A stretch of DNA of 64,000 nt, from the NCBI GenBank assembly GCA_017445995.1, contig JAFSRT010000019.1, forward strand, positions 98,066 to 162,065, read 5' to 3'. Positions within the stretch are counted from its first letter, which is position 1. The number at the start of each line of letters is the position of its first letter. Positions 18,577 to 27,793 of the stretch are shown here, piece by piece. Under the pieces are notes generated by a model that searched no databases, was not told the DNA's origin, and was given only the letters and a program-made list of their open reading frames with translations. Source of the stretch: Clostridia bacterium (GTDB lineage Bacteria > Bacillota > Clostridia > Christensenellales > Borkfalkiaceae). A program made the translations under genes and the position numbers.

Positions 18577-19164
18577 CTATTTCTTCCCCATAAACCGAGT
18601 TTTTATTTTTAACGCAATCGACCTTGAAACTTTTAACGTCCCTTTCGTCAGATATGCGCATACGTAATAGAACGGTACGGAAAGCCCAAGCCCTATTAGT
18701 CCCGCGCCTATACTGATTAAGTTCAGTTCTCCGCCGAAAAGATAAGCAAAAAAGCCAACAACTCCGGCAAACGCCACGCCGATAAACGATATTTCTACAG
18801 AATATACTACGATTACGCCTACCCATAAGAGAACGTAAAAGGTAAACGCCAACGCAAGAACGGTTATTAAAAGCGGAAACCACACGGGAAAGCCAAGGAC
18901 GATTAGTATTTTCTCTGCCGTCGACATTGTCTTTTTGGGTCTGATTTTCTCTTTTACTACGCTTAATAAAGGCGTTTCGCTTATAACTTGCTTTACTATT
19001 TCGTCGATACTGCCAAGTTCGCTTACCGCTTCTTCTTCGGTTTTACCGTTTTCCATTAAGTCGTCTATCATTTCGCTATAAAAACTTATTCTTTCATTTA
19101 AATCTTTATCGGAAATGCCCTTTAACCGACCTTTTAACTCTTTAATAAACTCCTGCTTTCCCAT
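18577..19164 (-). CDS. DUF1700 (HAAS-domain) membrane protein
   Basis: A 195-residue protein. Residues 1-65 form a helical HAAS-type domain (KQEFIKELKGRL, with Glu/Asp-rich helices and an EAVSELGS turn), and about four membrane segments follow from residue 85. DUF1700 proteins sit next to PadR regulators and are thought to act with them in regulation at the membrane. It starts one base after the PadR stop and ends one base before the DUF4097 start. Confidence 0.88.
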   Translation of the reverse strand: MGKQEFIKELKGRLKGISDKDLNERISFYSEMIDDLMENGKTEEEAVSELGSIDEIVKQVISETPLLSVVKEKIRPKKTMSTAEKILIVLGFPVWFPLLITVLALAFTFYVLLWVGVIVVYSVEISFIGVAFAGVVGFFAYLFGGELNLISIGAGLIGLGLSVPFYYVCAYLTKGTLKVSRSIALKIKTRFMGKK

Positions 19165-19165
19165 C

Positions 19166-19474
19166 TTATTTGTCCCCCGTTATAAACGCATACACTTTTT
19201 TAATCTCTCCCCACTCTTTCTTAAACTCTTCTATCCTTTGTATTCCGACTTGCGTTATATGGTAATATTTTCGTATCCGCCCTTCATATTCCGTCGAACG
19301 TACGATAAGCATCTCCCCTTCTTCAAGCCGTTTTAAAATAGTGTATAACGTAGATTCGGATATTTTAATAACGTCGCTTAAATCTTTTATTATTTTATAC
19401 CCGTAAGAATCTTCGTTCTTTATCGCCATAAGCACGCATACGTCTAATATCCCTTTTCTTAACTGCGTATCCAC
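19166..19474 (-). CDS. PadR-family transcriptional repressor
   Basis: A 102-residue winged-helix regulator of the short PadR subfamily. SYGYKIIKDLS and SESTLYTILKRLEEGEMLI are the recognition-helix and wing signatures, and RKYYHIT is the conserved dimer/wing end. It presumably represses its own operon (DUF1700 and DUF4097 downstream). Its promoter contains three ATGT repeats between and after the -35/-10 boxes. Confidence 0.92.
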   Translation of the reverse strand: MDTQLRKGILDVCVLMAIKNEDSYGYKIIKDLSDVIKISESTLYTILKRLEEGEMLIVRSTEYEGRIRKYYHITQVGIQRIEEFKKEWGEIKKVYAFITGDK

Positions 19475-19498
19475 TCAATACCTCCGATTACATAATAC

Positions 19499-19527
19499 AT
19501 CGTATCACATAGTATTGTTATTGTCAA
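19499..19527 (-). promoter_or_regulatory. Promoter and operator region of the PadR operon
   Basis: Minus strand TTGACA (19522-19527), 17-bp spacer and TACGAT (19499-19504). ATGTGAT, ATGTATT and ATGTAAT follow one another here at spacings of 10 and 7 bp. ATGT half-sites are typical of PadR operators, so autoregulation is likely. Confidence 0.6.
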
Positions 19528-19585
19528 GGGTTTTAATTTTTTTCTGAGATTTTTTTAAAGCACGCCGTAAACGGCTGACTCCTAA

Positions 19586-19823
19586 TTCGAGTCCCTTACA
19601 CTACAAAAAAAACCACCCTACACAGAAGTGTAAGGTGGTTTTTTGGTGGAGATGAAGGGACTCGGCGCCTGTGCGCCCTTCTCCGATTGACAGTCCACTG
19701 GACTGTCAACTTTGCTGTCGCAAAGCGCTACGCGTCTCCCTATTCGAGTCCCCATAACTACATCGAAAAAACCACCCTACACAAAAGTGTAAGGTGGTTT
19801 TTTGGTGGAGATGAAGGGACTCG
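19586..19823. repeat. Two copies of a tRNA-Ala 3'-end/terminator module with hairpins between
   Basis: Unit A (19586-19664) and unit B (19743-19823) share the same order: TTCGAGTCCC (T-arm sequence on the plus strand), an A-run, a hairpin (stem CCACC.TACAC / GTGTA.GGTGG), a T-run, then a 21-base block beginning TGGTGGAGATG. In unit B that block is the true 3' end of the tRNA-Ala gene; in unit A it is a tRNA end without a tRNA. Between them lie a 23-nt palindrome (TTGACAGTCCA / TGGACTGTCAA, 19687-19709), CTTTGC/GCAAAG (19710-19725) and CGC/GCG (19726-19734). This could be an attachment-site scar or a small hairpin element. Confidence 0.75.
19765..19802 (-). terminator. Terminator of tRNA-Ala
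   Basis: A stem formed by 19770-19782 and 19787-19799 (one mismatch), flanked by A- and T-runs, immediately follows the tRNA 3' end on the minus strand. An almost identical hairpin is at 19611-19640. Confidence 0.8.
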
Positions 19824-19878
19824 AACCCTCGGCCTATGCGTTGCGAACGCATCGCTCTACCAACTGAGCCACATCCCC
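19803..19878 (-). tRNA. tRNA-Ala (anticodon CGC)
   Basis: A 76-nt cloverleaf with encoded CCA. The acceptor GGGGATG pairs with CATCTCC, the D arm is GCTC/GAGC, the anticodon stem ATGCG/CGCAT encloses TTCGCAA (anticodon CGC, codon GCG), and the T arm is GAGGG-TTCGAGT-CCCTT. The alanine identity pair G3-U70 is present. Confidence 0.95.
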
Positions 19879-20035
19879 TTAGCACACTTATTTTAATACG
19901 AAAACGATAAAATAAGCAAGCGTTTTTAATTGTTTTTTAAAATTATTTCAATCGAAAAAAGTAAAAGTATAAATTATATGGGATTTACACATTATTTAAC
20001 GGAATAAGAACGATTAAGATAATACATTTGCAAAG

Positions 20036-20362
20036 TTATTTATCTGTTTCTTCTTTTTTATCTTGTTCAAAACCGTCTTTACTTAAAAATATTTCAAAAA
20101 CGGGAATTAAAAGAAAAATTATCCAAGCGGGATGCCATAAATTCCACCCAAGCCCCAAGATAAGATAAACTATCGTGATAAAGAGCGGAACGGAAAAGCG
20201 AAGTTTCTTTTTTCCGACGAGATACGGCATTAAAGGTATAAGCAAAAACACCATCCAGGCAGGATGCCACTTGCCCCATAAAAACCCCAAAAGCAGAAAA
20301 ATAAAAGTACACAAAATCGGCGTTGCCACAACTATTCTGTTCTTTAAGTTATAATTTTTCAT
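20036..20362 (-). CDS. Small membrane protein with a duplicated WHPAW-FLLIP motif
   Basis: A 108-residue protein with about four membrane segments arranged as two similar halves. Each half has a pattern W-x-x-WHPAW-[MI]-[VI]-FLLIP (near residues 31-45 and 75-89). The C-terminus is charged (KKEETDK). The ATG at 20360-20362 is used because GGGGAG lies 7 nt upstream; a TTG two codons earlier overlaps that spacing. It has its own promoter. Similar WHP-W membrane motifs occur in small uncharacterised Bacillota proteins. The function is unknown. Confidence 0.7.
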   Translation of the reverse strand: MKNYNLKNRIVVATPILCTFIFLLLGFLWGKWHPAWMVFLLIPLMPYLVGKKKLRFSVPLFITIVYLILGLGWNLWHPAWIIFLLIPVFEIFLSKDGFEQDKKEETDK

Positions 20363-20394
20363 TTGCAAACTCCCCTTTTAATTTAAGTAAATAT

Positions 20395-20423
20395 ATTATA
20401 TCATTGTTCACTCTGAAAATCAA
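20395..20423 (-). promoter_or_regulatory. Promoter of the small WHPAW membrane protein gene
   Basis: Minus strand TTGATT (20418-20423), 17-bp spacer and perfect TATAAT (20395-20400). Confidence 0.65.
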
Positions 20424-20483
20424 CTTTTAAAATAAAAATGTTAAAACTTTTTTATAATAAAAACTATTTAGCATAAAACAAAA

Positions 20484-20520
20484 AACGGGTTGAGACCGTT
20501 CAGGTTCAACCCGTTTTTTT
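20484..20520. terminator. Bidirectional terminator-like hairpin
   Basis: AACGGGTTGA / TCAACCCGTT stem with A-run before and T-run after, inside the 454-bp gene-free space 20424-20877. No gene ends directly here on either strand. Confidence 0.65.
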
Positions 20521-20676
20521 GTATCAGTCGTTAAAAATGTATTTTTGCTATATGTGTCGGCAAAAATATTGTTCGGCTTTTTATTTTATTACGCTTGTGA
20601 CCCGATGATTGTATTTTGGTCGATAAGATGAAAAGTAATCGTATTTTACGGCTAAATAACTGTGAATAACTAATAA

Positions 20677-20723
20677 AATAACCGCCCCGTCGCATTTTTA
20701 TTGCAACGGGGCGGTTATTTTTA
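20677..20723. terminator. Second bidirectional terminator-like hairpin
   Basis: A long 14-bp perfect stem (20677-20690 / 20706-20719) with a 15-nt loop and T-rich flank. The sequence between this and the previous hairpin shows no gene or RNA that I recognise. Confidence 0.65.
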
Positions 20724-20810
20724 TATAAAGTTTTTTAATAATTAAATAATTACTATAAATTGTTATTTTATTTCATAAAACTAAAAACGTTTATAAATTT
20801 CTTCATAAAC

Positions 20811-20851
20811 TAAAAAAATCTATCCGACGTAAATAATAAGACGGATAGATT
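20811..20851 (-). terminator. Terminator of the arabinan operon
   Basis: On the minus strand AATCTATCCG pairs with CGGATAGATT and is followed by seven U residues, 26 bp after the araD stop codon. It closes the operon that starts at 39524. Confidence 0.8.
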
Positions 20852-20877
20852 GATTATTGATAAATATTAACTCTACA

Positions 20878-21570
20878 TTATTTATTTTGGCCGTAATAGG
20901 CGTTTTTGCCGTGCTTGCGGTTATAGTGTTTATCAAGCAGGTATTTATCGATACGCTTTACTTTTTTGTTCAAGAGTTCGGTTTTTAACGCCATTTTTGC
21001 CACTTCTTCCAGAACTATCGCGTTGTGAACGGCGTCTTCGGGGGATTTGCCCCAAGAAAACGGACCGTGATTTTTAACGATTACCGCAGGAATAGCGTTA
21101 TGGTCTTTGCCGACGAAAGTTTCCGCTATTACCTTGCCCGTATTGAGTTCGTATCCGTTCTCTATCTCTTCTTTTAAGAGTTGTCGTGAACACGGAACGT
21201 CTCCGTAAAAGTTATCGGCGTGCGTAGTGCCGTATGCAACGATATCTCTGCCTGCCTGCGCAAAAGCGACGGCGTTCGTCGAGTGAGTGTGAACGACCCC
21301 GCCTATGTCTTTGAACTGTTTATAAAGGTAAATATGCGTAGGCGTATCGCTCGAAGGTTTATATTTGCCTTCGACCACGTTGCCGTCTAAATCGACGACG
21401 ACCATATCTTCCGCCTTCATATCGTCGTAAGAAACGCCGCTCGGTTTTATAACGACGAGATTTTTTTCTCTGTCGATACCGCTGACGTTCCCCCACGTTA
21501 AAACTACGAGCCCGTTTTTAACGAGTTCAAGATTTTCCTTTAATACTCTTTTTTTCAATTCTTCAAGCAT
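20878..21570 (-). CDS. araD: L-ribulose-5-phosphate 4-epimerase
   Basis: A 230-residue class II aldolase-fold enzyme converting L-ribulose 5-phosphate to D-xylulose 5-phosphate, the last step of L-arabinose entry into the pentose phosphate pathway. The zinc ligands His94 and His96 (HTHS) and His168 (KNHGP), and Asp75 are present, as are the phosphate-binding SGVSYDDM and SSDTPTH segments. Its start overlaps the end of the kinase gene by 8 bases, so translation is coupled. The neighbouring arabinan hydrolases and kinase fix the substrate as L-arabinose-derived. Last gene of the operon. Confidence 0.95.
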   Translation of the reverse strand: MLEELKKRVLKENLELVKNGLVVLTWGNVSGIDREKNLVVIKPSGVSYDDMKAEDMVVVDLDGNVVEGKYKPSSDTPTHIYLYKQFKDIGGVVHTHSTNAVAFAQAGRDIVAYGTTHADNFYGDVPCSRQLLKEEIENGYELNTGKVIAETFVGKDHNAIPAVIVKNHGPFSWGKSPEDAVHNAIVLEEVAKMALKTELLNKKVKRIDKYLLDKHYNRKHGKNAYYGQNK

Positions 21571-23104
21571 ACTGTCTCCTTTTAAATTCCGTCGCGCTTT
21601 TTTCCGCTTTTAAAACTACTTCGAAGTTCTTCATATATTCGTTAAAGCCGTTTTTGATTTCTTCGACAACGTCGTACGTTTTTACTTTTACGCCGTTAAA
21701 CACGGTTTTTAAGAATTCGGAAAGCGGGGCGCTGTTATCCGTTGCGTAAAGCGCCAAAACCGCCATACCCCACGCACCGCCTTCGCCTGCCGTTTCGGCA
21801 ACGCTTATCGGGGTGTTTATCGCCGACGCTAATATCTTTCCGCCGACGCCTTCCGTTTTGAAAAACCCGCCGTGCCCCGTTATTCTGTCTATAAGAACGC
21901 CTTCGTTTACGGTGAGTATATCCATACCGAGTTTTAAGGTTGCTATCGCCGAGTAAACGAGACTTCTGCAAAGGTTAGAAAAACCGAACTCGGAATCGGG
22001 CGTTCTTATAACTATCGGCATACCGCTATCAAGACCCGTCAGCGGTTCGCCCGAAAGATAATTGCAACTGCAAACGCCGCCGCAATCGAACCCGCCCTTT
22101 TCGGCTTCGGTAAACATTTTCGTGTGGATATCTTCTATACCGCTTATTTCCTTAAAAATCTTTGCCCACGCGTTGATTTCCGAAGTACAGTTATTACAAT
22201 GCACCATAGCCACTTCGTCTCCGCAAGGGGTGGTTACTACGTCTATTTCCTTATACGCTTTTTTAAGCGGTTTTTCTAACACCACCATAGAAAAGCAGGA
22301 CGTTCCGACGGAAATATTGCCCGTTTTTTTTGCGACCGCGTCCGTTGCGACCATACCCGTGCCCGCGTCCCCTTCCGGCGGACAGAATAGCGCACCCGCA
22401 AGCAAGTCGCCTTCCTTATCGAGAAGTTTCGCGCCGAATGCGGTAAGTTTGCCGGCGCACTCGCCCGCTAAAAGCACTTTCGGAAAATAATCTTCGATTT
22501 TTCTCTTTTTGAGTTTTAACAGTCCGTTGGCTTTTTTAAGCATTTTTTCGTCGTAATTTTTAGTTTGCGGGTCAATCGGGAACATACCCGACGCTTCGCC
22601 GACGCCCGCCACGAATTCGCCCGTAAGCAATTTATGAACGTAAACCGCCAAGGTCGAAACGTATTGCAATTTATCAAGATACGGTTTTTTATCTAAAATC
22701 GCCTGATAAAGGTGAGATATACTCCAACGCAACGGAATATTAAAGTTCAGCGTTTTATAAAGTTTGTCGGACGCTTCTTTGGTGTCGGTATTGCGCCACG
22801 TTTTAAATGGCGACAACAAATTCCAGTCTTTATCGAAAGCCATAAACCCGTGCATCATACCCGAAATACCTATCGCGTCGAGTTCGGTAATGATTTCATT
22901 ATATTTTTCTTTATAATCGCGTTTAAGTTCCGAATAAGCGGTTTGAAGCCCCGTAATAATCTCTTCTAAGCCGTAAGTAAATATGCCGTCAATATACGAG
23001 TTTTCCCACCCGAAACCGCCGTTTGCGAGAACTTTGCCTTTTTCGTCGATTAACACCGCTTTTATTCGCGTTGAACCGAATTCAATTCCTAAAACTTTTT
23101 TCAT
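21563..23104 (-). CDS. FGGY-family carbohydrate kinase, probable L-ribulokinase
   Basis: A 513-residue ASKHA-fold sugar kinase. The N-terminal [14 protein letters not shown], the ISGMMHG segment and the C-terminal GHGGFFKT and [12 protein letters not shown] motifs are FGGY features. Sequence alone does not separate xylulokinase-like from ribulokinase-like members. The overlap with araD and the absence of another ribulokinase in the operon make phosphorylation of L-ribulose the likely job. No araA-type isomerase lies in this operon. Confidence 0.8.
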   Translation of the reverse strand: MKKVLGIEFGSTRIKAVLIDEKGKVLANGGFGWENSYIDGIFTYGLEEIITGLQTAYSELKRDYKEKYNEIITELDAIGISGMMHGFMAFDKDWNLLSPFKTWRNTDTKEASDKLYKTLNFNIPLRWSISHLYQAILDKKPYLDKLQYVSTLAVYVHKLLTGEFVAGVGEASGMFPIDPQTKNYDEKMLKKANGLLKLKKRKIEDYFPKVLLAGECAGKLTAFGAKLLDKEGDLLAGALFCPPEGDAGTGMVATDAVAKKTGNISVGTSCFSMVVLEKPLKKAYKEIDVVTTPCGDEVAMVHCNNCTSEINAWAKIFKEISGIEDIHTKMFTEAEKGGFDCGGVCSCNYLSGEPLTGLDSGMPIVIRTPDSEFGFSNLCRSLVYSAIATLKLGMDILTVNEGVLIDRITGHGGFFKTEGVGGKILASAINTPISVAETAGEGGAWGMAVLALYATDNSAPLSEFLKTVFNGVKVKTYDVVEEIKNGFNEYMKNFEVVLKAEKSATEFKRRQYA

Positions 23105-23105
23105 T

Positions 23106-24635
23106 TTAAACCTTCTCCGCCACTATCGAGTAGCCGTATTCGTTGACCGCCGATATAAACAGCGTGGATTTTCTTAAATCGTAATCGTAACCGGATATAA
23201 CGAAACCCGAGAATATACCCTGATACAACTCTTCGTCTCCGCACGAGTTAGAAGTTACGGTCAATCTTATTGCGCCTTTTTCGTAAGCCTGAATACTGCC
23301 CGTAATCGCACCCGAAACGCTTTTGTTTTCCGAAACGGTTATTTCTTCGGCAACTATGGTATTGTTATTGTTCTTTATAAAAGTTATAGCCTTCCACTTG
23401 CCGACGAGATTAGCCGTTCCGATATTTTGTACCTTTTCGCCCGCATACGTGTTAGGCAAAACGCACGGCCAACCCTTTTCGTTAAAAAGTATTTTATGAA
23501 CCTGAACGTAATGATCAAAGGAATTGCCCGTGTTTCTTACGTGGTTGACCATATAATAACTGCCGTTATCGTAGAGAACGGAACAATGCCCCGGCGCCAT
23601 TCTCGAAACACCGCCGAGATTAAAGTCGTATCCGCCGATAACCTTGTTTCCGTGGTTGTTTTCAGCACCGCCCTGATTTTGCATTTCTATTCCGTCGTTA
23701 CTGCCGTAAGTATAAGGTCCGGTAATGTTTTTACTTCTGCCTACCCTTACGTTATAATCGGAAAACAGATTGCCGTAAGAAACGAACAGGTAGTAATACC
23801 CGGTATTGGGATTGTATATTATATACGGACCTTCCGGCCCGACAGACATATTGCCCGCGCATATCTTCGTGCCTGCGTTGACCGAAACGTCCACGTTTTT
23901 TTCGTAGCCCGAACCCGACTTAACGAAACCCGTAGCGGGGTCTAACTCTATAATGTATATTCCGCCGAAAAACGAACCGTAACATAGCCACATTTTGCCG
24001 TCTTTATCCGTTACGACGTTAGGGTCTATCGCGTTTGGTAAAGAGTTAGGGTCGGAATCCTTACTCTTTATCACGATACCCTGATGCGTGTAAGGGCCGT
24101 TGACGTTGTTAGCCGTTGCAAACCCTATCGCACTCTGTTGCGTGCCGAATGCCGAAAGGCAATAGTAAAGCCTGTATTGGTTGCCGTATTTAATTATATC
24201 GGGCGCCCAGTATCCCGAACCGCCGATTACGTGGTTTTGCATATCGGAAGCGAGGTTGTTAAAGACCTGACCTTCGAATTGCCAGTTTATAAGGTTTGTA
24301 GAAGAAAACTTGGTCGTGGAATTAGTGCCGAAAAGATAGTATACGTTGCCGTCTTTAAAAACAGCGGGGTCGTGACAACTGCCCGAAGGTGTTAAAGCCG
24401 TGTAGGTCGCCGTATAATTCTGATACTCGTCAAGTTCCGTTAAAGTCTTCATAGTCGGTTCTTCTTCCCCTTTATCATCTTCACGTTCCGTTTTGTCTTT
24501 CCCGTTATCGACGGTTTCGACCGCGCCGTCGCTTTTCACGTTTTCTTTTGCCATAAAAGAAAACTCGCAACCCGCAATATTAACGAAAATCGTTAAACAC
24601 AGAACGATGCATAAAATCTTTATGAATTTTTTCAT
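23106..24635 (-). CDS. GH43 endo-1,5-alpha-L-arabinanase, lipoprotein
   Basis: A 509-residue secreted lipoprotein (signal peptide ending IAGC, Cys23) with an acidic linker (about 35-70). The GH43 five-bladed propeller spans about 80-390: Asp89 in CHDPAV is the likely general base, Asp in NAIDPNV the pKa modulator, and Glu in PEGPYII the general acid. A C-terminal beta domain (about 395-509, IGTANLVGKWKAI...) resembles the GH43_C domain of Bacillus AbnB-type arabinanases. It cleaves the arabinan backbone outside the cell. It is a paralogue of the next gene upstream, and both sit in the arabinan operon. Confidence 0.92.
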   Translation of the reverse strand: MKKFIKILCIVLCLTIFVNIAGCEFSFMAKENVKSDGAVETVDNGKDKTEREDDKGEEEPTMKTLTELDEYQNYTATYTALTPSGSCHDPAVFKDGNVYYLFGTNSTTKFSSTNLINWQFEGQVFNNLASDMQNHVIGGSGYWAPDIIKYGNQYRLYYCLSAFGTQQSAIGFATANNVNGPYTHQGIVIKSKDSDPNSLPNAIDPNVVTDKDGKMWLCYGSFFGGIYIIELDPATGFVKSGSGYEKNVDVSVNAGTKICAGNMSVGPEGPYIIYNPNTGYYYLFVSYGNLFSDYNVRVGRSKNITGPYTYGSNDGIEMQNQGGAENNHGNKVIGGYDFNLGGVSRMAPGHCSVLYDNGSYYMVNHVRNTGNSFDHYVQVHKILFNEKGWPCVLPNTYAGEKVQNIGTANLVGKWKAITFIKNNNNTIVAEEITVSENKSVSGAITGSIQAYEKGAIRLTVTSNSCGDEELYQGIFSGFVISGYDYDLRKSTLFISAVNEYGYSIVAEKV

Positions 24636-24717
24636 TTTTTCCTCCGAAAAGTTTTGCTCAAAACATTTCCCGTAAATAATTTTTCGGAAAACAAAAAACA
24701 GTTATAGTAAACGGCCG

Positions 24718-26286
24718 TTAAAAGGTTTTTTCCGCAACCAAAGTGTAGCCGTATTCGTTGACCGCCGATATAAACAGCGTGGATTTCTGGTTGTCGTAAT
24801 CGTATCCCGAAACGACGAACCCGTAATAAGTGCCGAGATACGGGTCTTCGCTGTCGCCGAAGCCGTTTTTCGTTACGGTTATATGGACTATTCCGCCCGT
24901 ATAAGCCTGAATACTGCCCGTTAAATCTCCGCTTATCTTCTTATCCGACTGAACGTTCATAGAAAGCGCGTACACGGTGTTGCCGTTAGCACCCGTCATA
25001 ATATTGTCGTTTTTCAGATAGGTTATATATTTCCACGCGCCGTAAAGGTCAGCCGTGCCTATATTCTGTTTTACTTCGCCCGCGTAAGTGTTGGTTAAAA
25101 CGCAAGGCCAACCGTTCTCGTTAAAGAACAGTTTATGCACCTGAACGTAATGATAGTTCGTTCCCGCCCTTCTTACGTGGTTGACCATATAATAACTGCC
25201 GTTATCGTAGAGAACGGAACAATGTCCCGGCGCCATTCTCGACGACGTGTCTTCTATTCCGAAATTGTATCCGCCGATTACCTTGTTCCCGAGTTTATCG
25301 TCTCCGCTGCCCGATTTTTGCATCTGTTGTCCGTCGTTAAGCCCGAAGGTATAAGGTCCGGTTATTTCTCTACTTCTTCCTACCCTTACGTTGTAATTCT
25401 TTTCAAGATTGCCGTAAGAAACGAAAAGGTAGTAATAATCGGTCGTAGGGTTATAGATTATATACGGGCCTTCGTTATTGCCCGCGCATATTTTCGTGCC
25501 TGCGTTGACCGAAACGTCCACGCTTTTTACGTATCCCGAACCCGATTTAACGAAGCCCGTGGCAGGGTCTAACTCTATGATATATATCCCGCCGAAAAAC
25601 GAACCGTAAGCCATCCACATTTTTCCCGTTTTATCGACGATAACGTTAGGGTCGATAGCGTTCGGCATACTTACGGGGTCGCTCGCTTTGCTTTTTAATA
25701 CTATTCCCTGATAAACGAAAGTGCCGTTTATACCCGTCGTTGACGTGGCGAACCCTATTGCACTCTGTTTTTTGCCGAATAACGACATACAGAAATAAAG
25801 CCTGTATTCGTTACCGTATTTTATTATATCGGGCGCCCAGTAGCCGGAAGTCTGGTTATACTGCGGCGAAGCGCCGTAATACTGCATAACGTAATCGACC
25901 ATTTCTTTCGCGCAGGATATAACCACGCCCTGCGCGTTTTTCCTTTCCTGATAAGTGCCACCGCTTGCGTAAGCGGCGTCGTAAGAAAAGACCTGCCCTT
26001 CGTCCGTCCAACGGATAAGGTCTTTCGACGTCGATTTGGTGACGGAATTAGTGCCGAAAAGATAATAAGTGTCGCCGTCTTTTATAATCGCGGGGTCGTG
26101 GCTGCTGCCCGAAGGTTGAAGTTGCGTCGTCGTATTTTTGTAGTTTTGCGCTTCGTCGAGTTCTTTTACGTCTTCTATAACGTCTTCCCCGCCCCCGTCG
26201 TCTGGTTGTTGACTACCGCAGGCAAAACAAAGTGAAAACAAAAATACGCTTAATATTAAACAAAATATTTTTACCGTTTTTTTCAT
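24718..26286 (-). CDS. GH43 endo-1,5-alpha-L-arabinanase paralogue, lipoprotein
   Basis: A 522-residue lipoprotein (lipobox LCFAC, Cys23) closely related to 23106-24635 over the whole length, including HDPAI, NAIDPNV and NEGPYII catalytic segments, MAPGHCSVLYDNGSYYMVNHVR and the C-terminal domain. It differs by an insertion of about 25 residues after the first blade (around 100-140, with a QYYGASPQ segment) near the expected substrate cleft, which may alter chain-length or branching preference. The pair probably arose by tandem duplication. It starts one base after the GH51 stop. Confidence 0.92.
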   Translation of the reverse strand: MKKTVKIFCLILSVFLFSLCFACGSQQPDDGGGEDVIEDVKELDEAQNYKNTTTQLQPSGSSHDPAIIKDGDTYYLFGTNSVTKSTSKDLIRWTDEGQVFSYDAAYASGGTYQERKNAQGVVISCAKEMVDYVMQYYGASPQYNQTSGYWAPDIIKYGNEYRLYFCMSLFGKKQSAIGFATSTTGINGTFVYQGIVLKSKASDPVSMPNAIDPNVIVDKTGKMWMAYGSFFGGIYIIELDPATGFVKSGSGYVKSVDVSVNAGTKICAGNNEGPYIIYNPTTDYYYLFVSYGNLEKNYNVRVGRSREITGPYTFGLNDGQQMQKSGSGDDKLGNKVIGGYNFGIEDTSSRMAPGHCSVLYDNGSYYMVNHVRRAGTNYHYVQVHKLFFNENGWPCVLTNTYAGEVKQNIGTADLYGAWKYITYLKNDNIMTGANGNTVYALSMNVQSDKKISGDLTGSIQAYTGGIVHITVTKNGFGDSEDPYLGTYYGFVVSGYDYDNQKSTLFISAVNEYGYTLVAEKTF

Positions 26287-26287
26287 T

Positions 26288-27775
26288 TTATTCTCCGTCG
26301 TGAGAAAGTTTTATCATATTCCACGAGAAAGGCGGCAATTTCGCTATAACCGAATCCTTCTCGGTTTTAACGCCTTTCAGTTCTGTCGGAACAACCGCAA
26401 ACGGGTTTTTAAAGGTGTTCTGTTTTTTCAGGTCGTCGCTGAATAACGAAACGGTTTCTTTGACCTTTATATCCTTAAACAGGTTGAGATTTATATTTAT
26501 TTCGTTTTCTTCGGCTGCGTAGTTTACAAGGAAAACACATATTTCCTTATCGTCGTAAGTAATAGCGCTCGAAACGTAATCGGCTTTGCCGTATTTACTG
26601 TCGAACTTGTCGCAAGTGTTTACGGTGCGCAAAGTTTTTCCTTTCGCGTTGTTGGAAACGTACTTAAACGGATAGAAAATAGTCTGCCTTATGGCAGGTC
26701 CGTCCGCCTGCGTCATTATCGGCGCGATAACGTTGACGAGTTGCGCAAGACACGCCATTTTAACGACGTCGCAGTTGTTAAGCAAGGTATTCATAAGTCC
26801 GCCGAAAACGAGTGCGTCCTGCATGGTATAGACGTCTTCGAGAATATGCGGGGCAATAAGCCTGTCAGGCGTGTTGTCCGCGTTCTGATACCAAACGTTC
26901 CACTCGTCGAAACTTATATACATATCCTTTTTGGAACGGAGTTTTGCCTTAACGAAAGTTAAAACCCCTTTTATCGTTTTTATATACTCGTCCATCTGAA
27001 CGTAACTTGCATAAAAGTCGTCGTCGTTACCTTCCCACCAGTAGTATTGATGAACGGACAAGAAGTCGGCAAAATCGTAAAGATTTTCGCAAACGGTTTT
27101 ATCCCACTCGGGGAAAGTCGGCTGATTAACGCTTGCGCTTCCGCAAACGACGAGTTTGGTTTTAGGGTCTATCCACCTTATCATCTTCGCCGTTTCAAGC
27201 GCTTTTTTCGAATAGTCTTCGGCGTTTAAGTGGCAGATTTGCCAAACGCCGTCCATTTCGTTTCCCAAACACCAACTTTCAACCTTATACGGTTCTTTAC
27301 GTCCGTTCTGTTTTCTTAAATCGGAATAGTAAGTTCCTTCCTTAAAGTTGCAGTATTCCGCGAGATTTGCGCCGTCCTGCGGTGTTCCCGTGCCGAGATT
27401 GACCGCCATTAACGGTTCGCACCCCGATTTATCGCACCATTTCATAAACTCGTCCGTTCCGAATTCGTTGGTATCCACGGTGGACCACGCCATATCGAAA
27501 CGGCGTTTTCTGTTTTCCTTCGGCCCTATACCGTCTTCCCAACGGTAGCCCGAAAGATAATTACCGCCGGGGTATCTTACCTTTTTGACGTTAAGTTCCT
27601 TAATAAGGTCTATTACGTCCTGACGGAATCCGTTTTCGTCCGCCGTTTTATGAGTAGGTTCGTAAATGCCTTCGTAAACCGCCCTTCCTAAATGTTCTAT
27701 AAAAGAACTGAACATATCGGGGGAAATATCTCCGATATCCAAATGTTTGATTGCTAATATTTTCGTATTTTTCAT
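26288..27775 (-). CDS. GH51 alpha-L-arabinofuranosidase
   Basis: A 495-residue cytoplasmic enzyme (no signal peptide) that releases L-arabinose from imported arabino-oligosaccharides. TIM barrel with acid/base Glu173 in CLGNEMDG and nucleophile Glu291 in FDEWNVWY, then a C-terminal beta-sandwich. The ATG at 27773-27775 follows GGAG by 9 nt. A TTG 15 bases earlier lies in the ribosome binding site and is rejected. Together with the extracellular GH43 pair and the ABC importer it completes the arabinan-to-arabinose route. Confidence 0.94.
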   Translation of the reverse strand: MKNTKILAIKHLDIGDISPDMFSSFIEHLGRAVYEGIYEPTHKTADENGFRQDVIDLIKELNVKKVRYPGGNYLSGYRWEDGIGPKENRKRRFDMAWSTVDTNEFGTDEFMKWCDKSGCEPLMAVNLGTGTPQDGANLAEYCNFKEGTYYSDLRKQNGRKEPYKVESWCLGNEMDGVWQICHLNAEDYSKKALETAKMIRWIDPKTKLVVCGSASVNQPTFPEWDKTVCENLYDFADFLSVHQYYWWEGNDDDFYASYVQMDEYIKTIKGVLTFVKAKLRSKKDMYISFDEWNVWYQNADNTPDRLIAPHILEDVYTMQDALVFGGLMNTLLNNCDVVKMACLAQLVNVIAPIMTQADGPAIRQTIFYPFKYVSNNAKGKTLRTVNTCDKFDSKYGKADYVSSAITYDDKEICVFLVNYAAEENEININLNLFKDIKVKETVSLFSDDLKKQNTFKNPFAVVPTELKGVKTEKDSVIAKLPPFSWNMIKLSHDGE

Positions 27776-27793
27776 AAACGTAATCTCCAAAAA

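Noticed and set aside
19687..19896. 69-codon frame over the tRNA-Ala region
   Set aside because: It overlaps the tRNA gene and its terminator and has no start signal.
20424..20877. Riboswitch or small RNA between the hairpins
   Set aside because: The three hairpins look like terminators, and I see no conserved aptamer sequence or promoter between them.
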